Source of the DNA: Rhodospirillaceae bacterium CCH5-H10 | Lineage (GTDB): Bacteria > Pseudomonadota > Alphaproteobacteria > Reyranellales > Reyranellaceae | Length of the DNA: 5,456 nucleotides | Assembly (NCBI GenBank): GCA_001557035.1 | Contig: LSKJ01000583.1 | Span: 1-5,456 of the forward strand | Reading direction: 5' to 3' | In this document: positions 1 to 5,456 of the stretch, piece after piece | How the letters are laid out: every line of letters begins with the position of its first letter | Position numbering within the stretch: the stretch's first letter is position 1 | The notes under the pieces: model-generated | The model's input: the letters and a program-made list of their open reading frames with translations, nothing else | What the model was told of the DNA's origin: nothing | Databases searched by the model: none | Program-made: the position numbers and the translations under genes

Positions 1-33
1 GCGGCGGTGCGACGCCCCGGAACCGCCGTTCAT
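1..33 (-). CDS. Possible start of the next operon gene (cut by window edge)
   Basis: ATG at 33-31 lies 12 bases after the kpsE-like stop and stays open for the 11 codons left in the window (MNGGSGASHRR). Spacing fits the packed operon, but no convincing Shine-Dalgarno precedes it and the peptide is too short to recognise. In related loci an outer-membrane exporter or a glycosyltransferase would be unsurprising here; that is a guess from context. Confidence 0.25.
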   Translation of the reverse strand, partial: MNGGSGASHRR

Positions 34-45
34 CTGCTTGCGTGG

Positions 46-2070
46 CTAGGCCAAATGGTCGCGAACCGCATAGACTACGAGCATTCCGACAAACCATGCC
101 GCAGCGGCAGCGAGAAAGACAACGAATATTGACTTAGCCCGATCGGGATAGAGTGATCTTTGAGGCAATGTCGGCTTAACGAAAAGCGCCAGATAGGACT
201 GCTGATTTTGTGCCATGACATAGGCTTGGCTGCGCAGGCTCAGCGCCTCGCCATAAATCTTCTCTGCAAACAAACGTTCGGCATCCAGAGACTGAAACTC
301 ACGCAATGCCTTTGGGGAGATGGCCTTTACTTGAGAGGCGCCGAGCTGATCTTCCTGCCGAATCTTGCCCTCGAGCGAGGCAATCTGTGAATTCATCGAT
401 CTCAGAAGTGGCGAGTTGGGCGACTGGGAGCTAATGGAAGCTCGTTGAGCGTGCAAGCCCGCGAGCTGTTTGCGCAGATCATCGATAATTTGCGCCCCCG
501 CCAAGGCCTCCCTGTCAGCATCGACCAAGCCGCTCTTCTCCCGAAAGGCAAGCAAATCCTTACGGGCCTCGACCAGTTGCTGCTGAGCACGACTCAGATT
601 GTCGTTGGCAAGCCGAACAATGTCTTCCTGGGCTTGAGTATTCAACCGACGAAACATTTCATCTGAATTGGCGATCAGGGCCTCTGCTAACGCGAGGGAC
701 TCCTGCGGCGTGAACGCTTTCACCGATACCGACACGTTTCCTGAAACAATGTCGAAGTGAGCCCACACCATAGCCGCCCAATAGGCCTTTAGCTCCTCCG
801 CGCTGACATCATGCTCCGGCAGGCGCGACCAGAGGTCGATGCCCGGTTTCGAGAAAATGCTGCGCAAGTTCAAGCGTTGCTCGACATCGGCAATAGCCTG
901 CGTACTATTGATGTAGTCCGTGACCACGAACGCATCCGGAGACATCGCCGTGGTGCCAGTCATCGCCGTCGACATCGTCCGACCCGCGGCCTGTGACGGG
1001 CCGCGAACCGCGAACTGGAACGCCGTGACGTACTGGCTTGAGGCTATGAAGCCATAGTACAGTATGGCAAGGATTGTCGGGACAACGATCATAAGGAAGG
1101 CTGAACCTGCCAGCCAACCGCCGAAGCGCGCCCGACGCGCCCGTTGAGGCATCCGTGGCAAAGCCGTCGCGCGTAGCGTGGAGGGAGCCTCGATAGGCAT
1201 TACCTCGACAGGCGGCTTGCTCCCGCCACCCGGCTGTAGATCCGTACTTGGGACTGTCTGCAAGGCCTGCTGTGGGGCAATTGCAATCCCCCCCCCCGGC
1301 TTTGCGGGCGCAGTGGTCATAAGCGTCCCTTCTCGACGATCCGCGTTGGTACTCGCTGCGCGATGTCCCTCGGCCGGCTTGCCCTCGAACAGCCGATAGG
1401 TTCCTTCACTTCCACAGTCGAAACCTCCGGTGCACGGCACCAACCCGTACTTCGCCAACTCTTCGACAAGACGCTGCTGCTCTTCAGCGGTTTCGCGTTT
1501 CATGCAGAAGCGCTGCGTGTCCATCAGCACGTAACGATATCCTGCCAACTCGCGACACAAGCGGATATAGGCGCTTGGCTCCTGGGTCGATACGAAATCG
1601 GTTAGAATTGCCAAGGACTCTGACACCTCGAGATCGAGGATAGCGTCCGGAAATTCGGCCCCCACCAGACGACAGTTTTTCTCCATATGGGGAAATTGCG
1701 TCGTCAACTCGCGCAAGATCGTCGTTGCCGTCAGGTGCCTGCGTTCATCGCGCTCGACGCCCACCGCGGCATACCCCTCATATGCCAACATGAATGGGAC
1801 GGTGCCGAGACCCGAGCCAATCTCATGGTACGATTTCAGGTCTGGCAAATGCTGCTTCACGAAATCCAGTATCGCGAGCTCATAACTGCGGATGGGAAAT
1901 CCCTTGGCCAACCAAAAGCTGTAGTGTTCGTATGCGCCGGATCGGTCGACACCAACCAAACGGATCCGCTCATCCAGAACGCGGACAATCGTCTGGCGAA
2001 CAGCCTCCGCCGCATCTAGCGGGGCCGAGGGCTCATCTTGAGGTAGCGCGCGAAGCGGCTCGCCTTGCAT
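46..2070 (-). CDS. kpsE: Fused SAM-methyltransferase-like domain and KpsE/CtrB/BexC-like capsule export protein
   Basis: One uninterrupted 674-codon frame holds two domains. Residues 1-230 look like a class I methyltransferase: motif I HEIGSGLGT (82-90), an acidic residue ending strand 2 (E106 in VGVER), later strands ILTDF (155-159) and YRYVLMD (178-184), and closing YRLFEG. Residues 230-310 are a Pro/Ala/Gly-rich linker. Then come a basic patch (RARRAR, 310-315), a membrane span near 317-340, a periplasmic region with DAFVVTDYI (379-387) and a predicted coiled coil near 475-575, a Pro-rich KPTLPQRSLYPDR stretch (632-644) typical of polysaccharide co-polymerases, and a second span near 647-668. 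That topology places both ends, and so the methyltransferase, in the cytoplasm. KpsE-like proteins usually have roughly 350-430 residues, so residues 251-674 alone make a normal one, and ATG 1320 (residue 251) has its own Shine-Dalgarno. One fusion, two overlapping products or a lost stop are all possible. ATG 2070 lies 19 bases after the ATPase stop with no clear Shine-Dalgarno; an in-frame stop at 2100-2098 limits any earlier start. The methyl acceptor is unknown. The gene symbol applies to the C-terminal part only. Confidence 0.85.
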   Translation of the reverse strand: MQGEPLRALPQDEPSAPLDAAEAVRQTIVRVLDERIRLVGVDRSGAYEHYSFWLAKGFPIRSYELAILDFVKQHLPDLKSYHEIGSGLGTVPFMLAYEGYAAVGVERDERRHLTATTILRELTTQFPHMEKNCRLVGAEFPDAILDLEVSESLAILTDFVSTQEPSAYIRLCRELAGYRYVLMDTQRFCMKRETAEEQQRLVEELAKYGLVPCTGGFDCGSEGTYRLFEGKPAEGHRAASTNADRREGTLMTTAPAKPGGGIAIAPQQALQTVPSTDLQPGGGSKPPVEVMPIEAPSTLRATALPRMPQRARRARFGGWLAGSAFLMIVVPTILAILYYGFIASSQYVTAFQFAVRGPSQAAGRTMSTAMTGTTAMSPDAFVVTDYINSTQAIADVEQRLNLRSIFSKPGIDLWSRLPEHDVSAEELKAYWAAMVWAHFDIVSGNVSVSVKAFTPQESLALAEALIANSDEMFRRLNTQAQEDIVRLANDNLSRAQQQLVEARKDLLAFREKSGLVDADREALAGAQIIDDLRKQLAGLHAQRASISSQSPNSPLLRSMNSQIASLEGKIRQEDQLGASQVKAISPKALREFQSLDAERLFAEKIYGEALSLRSQAYVMAQNQQSYLALFVKPTLPQRSLYPDRAKSIFVVFLAAAAAWFVGMLVVYAVRDHLA
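1288..1297 (-). repeat. Ten-base G homopolymer (G10) in the coding strand at the fusion joint
   Basis: The plus strand reads ten C in a row; the coding strand reads CCG GGG GGG GGG, encoding P258-G261, just after the internal ATG. It is clearly the longest homopolymer in the window. A second Pro-Gly-Gly-Gly 22 residues later (280-283) is encoded CCG GGT GGC GGG, so the run is not forced by the amino acids. Removing one G leads to TAA at the GAGGTA/ATG junction near 1200; adding one leads to TAG at 907-905. Either change removes the KpsE domain. Runs of this kind are known slippage sites in contingency genes; variation here is inferred. An assembly length error is also possible. Confidence 0.9.
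1318..1331 (-). promoter_or_regulatory. Internal ribosome binding site and ATG for a stand-alone KpsE-like product
   Basis: Minus-strand AAGGGA (1331-1326) precedes ATG (1320-1318), with AAGG 7 bases from the start codon. It sits exactly at the junction between the methyltransferase tail and the KpsE leader. Initiation here would give a 424-residue KpsE-like protein (46-1320) beginning MTTAPAKPGGG. It is a better site than the one at ATG 2070, but use in vivo is inferred. Confidence 0.5.
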
Positions 2071-2089
2071 TTGGTCGTGCAGCGTCCAG

Positions 2090-2761
2090 TCAGTTGGTCA
2101 GCATGGGTTCGTTCACGATATCATTGTAGCAGGCAACGGCGTGCTTGATATCATCATAGTAGGTCAACTTGCCCCGGTGGAGGGTGGCCCCGACGTCACA
2201 ATAGGTCAACAGAGTCTCTGTTTGGTGCGACACCATGATCACGCGACTGTTGACAAGGCGCTGCTGAAAGGCCGCTTGGCAACGCGCCGCGAAGCGGGCA
2301 TCGCCCGCGCTCAGTACCTCATCGATCAGGTAGACATCGAATTCAAGGGCGATACTTGCACCAAAACCAAGCCGCGCGCCCATACCGCTGGAATAGGTCT
2401 TAACCGGCTCATCGAAGTACTCCCCGAGGTCAGCGAACGCCTCGACGAAATCAACGACCTCGGCCACATCAAAGCCGTAGACACGGGCCAGAAATGCCGC
2501 ATTTTCCCGCCCCGTCATGTTGCCCGCGAAGCAGCCCGAGTAACCTAACGGGAACGATATACTTACACTGCGGTGGATCTGGCCGCGTTCGGGGAACTCG
2601 GAGCCGCTTATAAGGCGCAACAACGTCGACTTGCCAGCCCCGTTCAAGCCGAGAATGCCGATGTTCTTGCTGGTATCCAACACGAGATCGACCGAATCGA
2701 GGATCACCCTGCGCCCGACGCGGGTAGGATAGCTCTTGTGAACATTCTCGAACACAATCAT
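2090..2761 (-). CDS. kpsT: KpsT/CtrD-type capsular polysaccharide ABC transporter ATPase
   Basis: Cytoplasmic ATP-hydrolysing subunit powering glycan export through the adjacent permease. The 223-residue product is a single nucleotide-binding domain: aromatic A-loop Y11, Walker A GLNGAGKS (38-45), signature YSSGMG (123-128), Walker B YLIDE (144-148), D-loop SAGD (151-154) and H-loop H179. The SFPLG...TGRENAAF stretch (69-90) matches the SWPL...TG.(E/D)N segment of KpsT/CtrD. Where I recall those homologues having FQG, this protein has FAG (78-80), so the presumed Q-loop glutamine is alanine. There is no C-terminal carbohydrate-binding domain of the kind found on Wzt O-antigen ATPases. I chose ATG 2761 because it overlaps the permease stop as ATGA; the 108 extra in-frame upstream residues lie over the permease and contribute no domain. 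The Shine-Dalgarno is weak (GGAA, 5 bases before), consistent with coupled translation. Confidence 0.93.
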   Translation of the reverse strand: MIVFENVHKSYPTRVGRRVILDSVDLVLDTSKNIGILGLNGAGKSTLLRLISGSEFPERGQIHRSVSISFPLGYSGCFAGNMTGRENAAFLARVYGFDVAEVVDFVEAFADLGEYFDEPVKTYSSGMGARLGFGASIALEFDVYLIDEVLSAGDARFAARCQAAFQQRLVNSRVIMVSHQTETLLTYCDVGATLHRGKLTYYDDIKHAVACYNDIVNEPMLTN

Positions 2762-3591
2762 GTCGGTTCCAGCATTTTCCGATGCATCACGCGCAAAAGC
2801 GTCAGTCCAACGGTGACGATCAGGAGGCTCACACCCACAGCGTATCCGCGATCCAGATCCGGCGGATCGTAGCTGCGATAATAACCGCTTCGCACCCACA
2901 TAACACAATGCATCAACGGATTGTACAAAAGATAGCCGCGAAACGGCGGAGGAACCCCATCGGGCAAAAACCAGATACCGGATAACAGAAAAACCGGACT
3001 CAGAACGAAGCCAAAAATAGTCGACCAGTTGAGCACGAAGATTTGAATAATAGAGTTGATCACCCCCACGCCAAATCCCAGACAAATCGTCGTCGCAATA
3101 GCTGCCGCCAGTCTGATGGGATGACTGGGGACGGCGTCACCATGCCCGGTCATGGCAAGCCAGAAGAAGAGTATGAAGCCGACGAAAAGATATGTGGTGG
3201 CTTCCAAGATTGCCCGAGCGACCATCACGTCAAGCGGCTTGATCGGTGGTAGATTCAATAGCGAACGGTTCCCCGACACCGCACCCGCAACATAGCTTGC
3301 CAGTTTGTAGAATAGAAAATAGGTCATTAGACCCGTGAGCATGAACATCATCATGCTGCCGCCCAGGGGGCTATGCCGCTTCATCACGTACGAAAAGAGC
3401 AAACCAAGCACGACCAGATGCAAGGTCGGCTCTATCACCGCCCATAGATAACCGAGGCGGCTTTCGCCGAAGTGCGCACGGGTTTCGCGTCGAATAAGGG
3501 CCGCGATGACCCGAAATTGTAATCGAATGCCTTCCCTCCAGACAGCTCGGGTCCAGAACGAGCGACGAGCGTCTCCGTGCACGCCATTCAT
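2758..3591 (-). CDS. kpsM: KpsM/CtrC-type capsular polysaccharide ABC transporter permease
   Basis: Inner-membrane channel subunit of an ABC-2 polysaccharide exporter; two copies are expected to pair with two KpsT-type ATPases. The 277-residue product has the usual family length. A basic cytoplasmic N-terminus leads into the characteristic RRETRAHFGESRLGYLWAVIEP stretch (split here: RRETRAHFGE 34-43, SRLGYLWAVIEP 44-55). About six hydrophobic spans lie near 50-70, 82-104, 128-148, 160-184, 190-209 and 250-268. The late motif FLLSGIWFLP (201-210), then YNPLMH (223-228) and SGYY (235-238), is typical of KpsM/Wzm permeases. I chose ATG 3591 although the frame is open to 3708. It overlaps the upstream stop as ATGA, has AGGAG 9 bases before it, and the extra 39 residues are arginine/glycine-rich and unlike the family. 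The stop overlaps the next start as ATGA, implying coupled translation with the ATPase. Confidence 0.93.
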   Translation of the reverse strand: MNGVHGDARRSFWTRAVWREGIRLQFRVIAALIRRETRAHFGESRLGYLWAVIEPTLHLVVLGLLFSYVMKRHSPLGGSMMMFMLTGLMTYFLFYKLASYVAGAVSGNRSLLNLPPIKPLDVMVARAILEATTYLFVGFILFFWLAMTGHGDAVPSHPIRLAAAIATTICLGFGVGVINSIIQIFVLNWSTIFGFVLSPVFLLSGIWFLPDGVPPPFRGYLLYNPLMHCVMWVRSGYYRSYDPPDLDRGYAVGVSLLIVTVGLTLLRVMHRKMLEPT

Positions 3592-5456
3592 GTCGCCATA
3601 CTCCTGACATCGCGGAAGGCCGCACCCCCTGGCGCCACGCCCGCTGCGGCGTAAAGATCGAGCGTGTTCGCCAGCATACCGTGAACCGGGAAGGCCTGTC
3701 GGGCCCACGCCTTCGCGTCGGCCGCCATGCTGCGGAGGAGGTCGGGTTGACTAACCAGCTTCGCGACTTCAGCCGCGATTTCGTCCGGCGTCGCCGTTAC
3801 GCTCGTCAGCACACCCGTTCTTCCTGGAATGAGTGTTTCAGAGGCACCCCCGGCCGCGCACGCAACGACCGGCACCCCGGCGAGCTGCGCCTCGATCAGT
3901 GCGTTCGGCATGCCTTCATGTTCGGACAACAGCATCAGGAGATCCATCTTCTCCAGCCAGTATCCGACCTCCGCCGTTCGCCCAACAAATAGACATCTGT
4001 CCACAACCTGGAGTTTTATTGCACGCTTGAGGACCCTTTTTCTGAATGGTCCGTCGCCAACAACAATAAACCGAGCGGTGGGGATGCGGGCTAAAATCGC
4101 CGCGGCCGCGTCGATCCACAGGAGAGGGCGTTTGACTGCATCGAGGCGCATGACTGCGCCAATCGTCACGGACGCGTTTGCAACTCTTGCCTCGAACGAC
4201 GAAAACTTCGCTTGCGACGCAACACCGCCTTCCATGGAAGGCGGCGCAACCCCATTTGGGGAGACCAAGATCCGTCGCCGGTCAATACCGAGCCATTTGG
4301 CATAACGTTGCGCTGCATAATTCGAATTGACGGAGAGCACGACGCCAGATGCTTGCAGTAACGATTTGTAAACCACATCGTATTCCGCAAGATAGCGCTG
4401 GCGGCGATCCGGCGGTGGCGTCGACCGGCCGCTCAATACGATGCGCGGCACCCCCGCAAGCACCGCAGCGAGTCCAGCCGCATAAACGAGTCCGTCCTGC
4501 CAAATGTGAACGACCGCAGGCTTCATCGCCTTCAGCCGATCGCTCAGCTTAATGATGGCCTCCGCCATAGACCATGGGAGAAAGCCGAGAGCGCGAAGTG
4601 TGGGGCGGGCAACCGAAGTCGTGAGATCACCGCCAAAATCAGGCCACTCCCTGTACGCTTCGACAGGGATACCGGCACGTTGCAAATCAGCGAGGTAGAA
4701 TGCTCCGTCTTCCCGATCAGTGAGCGACCTCGCAATCACATGCACGTCGTTCAGTGCCAAGCCATCCGGGAGTGTCCGCTGCTGCACACTCATCGCCTTC
4801 AAGCCAGTGGCGGTCGTGACGAACTGCCGTTCTGCCCCTCCAGCCCCCAAAGAGCCCGTGAGCAGCACCAACTTACCGGCAATGGGTACGGTAGCGGACA
4901 TTGCCTTACGCCGCTCCTCCAAAACGCGATCGAATAGAGCTTCAAGAACCCTGACGGAAGCAAGCGAGCTACCGTTCAGGGCGACGGCATCGTCATGCTC
5001 AAAATCGCCAATCACGGCATGCAGGCGCTTATCTTCTTGGACGAGCGGCGGTCCCAACCAAGCGCCTGCACCGAAGCGGCGTAGCAGATTCACGACCGAC
5101 CTATGCATGCCGATCTCTTCGTCCAGCCACATTGCGGCAAGCAGCCAAGCTTCCCTTCGCTTCGATAACGCGCGCGCCACGCGGCCAAAGGCAGCACCGC
5201 TGTCGTCGGCCTGTCCAATGGCATCACATACCTCGGCATAAGCGAGGAGCTGTTCAGGACGGCCAGGCATGTGCGGAAAGCGAGCGCGCACGATCGTCCG
5301 AACGACGGCTTCCCCTTTTCTCTTCAGCATGAGATCGACCAGATTGCGGAACGCGTCCATCGATTCGGGGAAACGCATGCTGATGCCTAGCCACGCTTCG
5401 GGAGCCCGCTCGTCGTCCAATTCAGTCAACAGTCTGGCGACGATCTTCTGAAGTTC
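3588..5456 (-). CDS. GT4-family glycosyltransferase with N-terminal helical extension (5' end outside window)
   Basis: Likely transfers a sugar from an activated donor to a growing surface polysaccharide in the cytoplasm or at the inner membrane. Of 622 visible codons (numbered from the window edge), about the last 425 form a GT-B fold. The N-terminal Rossmann half opens near residue 195 with a glycine-rich loop and GGAERQ (206-211). The C-terminal half has SPNGV (399-403), a VVGDGP strand-loop (466-471) and the GT4 E-x7-E nucleotide-sugar signature (E514 to E522 in EGMPNALIE), followed by an AGG.SE segment. Residues 1-190 are helical, with W/L/A/P spacing that resembles TPR-like hairpins. 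The frame is open to the window edge (ELQKIVARL precedes the TTG at 5429), so the true start lies upstream and TTG 5429 is probably not it. The stop TGA (3590-3588) overlaps the permease ATG. Family is confident; donor, acceptor and linkage cannot be read. Confidence 0.9.
   Translation of the reverse strand, partial: ELQKIVARLLTELDDERAPEAWLGISMRFPESMDAFRNLVDLMLKRKGEAVVRTIVRARFPHMPGRPEQLLAYAEVCDAIGQADDSGAAFGRVARALSKRREAWLLAAMWLDEEIGMHRSVVNLLRRFGAGAWLGPPLVQEDKRLHAVIGDFEHDDAVALNGSSLASVRVLEALFDRVLEERRKAMSATVPIAGKLVLLTGSLGAGGAERQFVTTATGLKAMSVQQRTLPDGLALNDVHVIARSLTDREDGAFYLADLQRAGIPVEAYREWPDFGGDLTTSVARPTLRALGFLPWSMAEAIIKLSDRLKAMKPAVVHIWQDGLVYAAGLAAVLAGVPRIVLSGRSTPPPDRRQRYLAEYDVVYKSLLQASGVVLSVNSNYAAQRYAKWLGIDRRRILVSPNGVAPPSMEGGVASQAKFSSFEARVANASVTIGAVMRLDAVKRPLLWIDAAAAILARIPTARFIVVGDGPFRKRVLKRAIKLQVVDRCLFVGRTAEVGYWLEKMDLLMLLSEHEGMPNALIEAQLAGVPVVACAAGGASETLIPGRTGVLTSVTATPDEIAAEVAKLVSQPDLLRSMAADAKAWARQAFPVHGMLANTLDLYAAAGVAPGGAAFRDVRSMAT
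3601..3605 (-). promoter_or_regulatory. Shine-Dalgarno for the permease gene
   Basis: AGGAG on the minus strand, 9 bases upstream of ATG 3591 and inside the end of the glycosyltransferase gene. It decides the permease start in favour of 3591 over the longer open frame beginning at 3708. Confidence 0.75.
4225..4244. repeat. Perfect 20-bp palindrome inside the glycosyltransferase gene
   Basis: CCGCCTTCCATGGAAGGCGG equals its own reverse complement over all 20 bases. It encodes P405-G411 (PPSMEGG), a likely surface loop just after the SPNGV motif between the two Rossmann halves. With no spacer it is a poor hairpin; it could be a dimeric-protein site or chance. Confidence 0.85.

Noticed and set aside
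2..28. Hairpin (7-bp stem CGGCGGT/ACCGCCG, 13-base loop) after the kpsE-like stop as a terminator
   Set aside because: The loop is large, no T-run is visible on the transcribed side before the window ends, and a possible next start codon lies next to it.
469..496. Repeated TTTGCGC heptamer around an ATCGAT
   Set aside because: Short and inside the coiled-coil coding region, where similar K/R-Q codons recur; no further copies or symmetry.
1687..2129. Two overlapping plus-strand frames opposite the methyltransferase domain
   Set aside because: They overlap each other as well as a minus-strand frame with a clear motif I; neither has a plausible domain.
2141..2548. Plus-strand open frame of 135 codons opposite the ATPase gene
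   Set aside because: It lies wholly antisense to a gene with all ABC ATPase motifs, shows no recognisable domain, and is expected from GC-rich codon bias.
2762..3085. Extended upstream start for the ATPase gene (331-residue version)
   Set aside because: The added 108 residues are an out-of-frame reading of the permease gene; ATG 2761 with the ATGA overlap gives the family-typical length.
4720..5241. Plus-strand open frame of 173 codons opposite the glycosyltransferase N-terminal region
   Set aside because: Serine/arginine/alanine-rich composition typical of a shadow frame; the minus-strand frame is continuous with a clear GT4 domain.
5427..5429. TTG as true start of the glycosyltransferase
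   Set aside because: The frame stays open to the window edge with protein-like sequence before the TTG, so the start is probably outside.
1..5456. Mobile element, CRISPR array, tRNA or rRNA
   Set aside because: No transposase or integrase, no regularly spaced repeats and no RNA-gene-like segments were seen on either strand.

Overview
The window is a stretch of an ABC-transporter-dependent capsular (group 2/3-like) polysaccharide export locus. It is transcribed entirely on the minus strand, so it reads from high to low coordinates. The Kps/Ctr/Bex-type exporter requires an inner and outer membrane, so the source is a Gram-negative bacterium. The moderately high GC content, strong codon bias and the Pro/Ala-rich cytoplasmic leader of the KpsE-like protein suggest a proteobacterium, perhaps an alphaproteobacterium. 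That placement is a low-confidence inference.

In transcription order the genes are: (1) a GT4-family glycosyltransferase (5456-3588) with an N-terminal helical-repeat-like extension, whose frame is open at the window edge; (2) a KpsM/CtrC-type ABC permease (3591-2758); (3) a KpsT/CtrD-type ABC ATPase (2761-2090); (4) one 674-codon frame (2070-46) that joins a class I SAM-methyltransferase-like domain (residues about 1-230) to a full KpsE/CtrB/BexC-like inner-membrane export protein (residues about 251-674). Genes 1/2 and 2/3 overlap by 4 bp as ATGA, gap 3/4 is 19 bp, and a possible next start lies 12 bp after gene 4. This is one tightly packed operon with no internal promoter or terminator visible, and there is no gene-free stretch over 300 bases.

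How the genes work together (family knowledge plus inference): the glycosyltransferase helps build a surface glycan on the cytoplasmic face, KpsM and KpsT drive it across the inner membrane, and the KpsE-like domain spans the periplasm toward an outer-membrane KpsD/CtrA partner not seen here. The methyltransferase domain would sit in the cytoplasm at the exporter mouth, where it could modify or cap the glycan.

The most unusual point is the methyltransferase-exporter joint. The frame has no stop between the two domains, yet it carries a good Shine-Dalgarno and an ATG (1320) exactly where a stand-alone kpsE would start. Eight codons later there is a run of ten G residues (1288-1297 on the plus strand as C10). 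A one-base change in that run would remove the KpsE domain from both the long and the short product while leaving the methyltransferase intact, so it is a candidate contingency (phase-variation) switch for capsule export.
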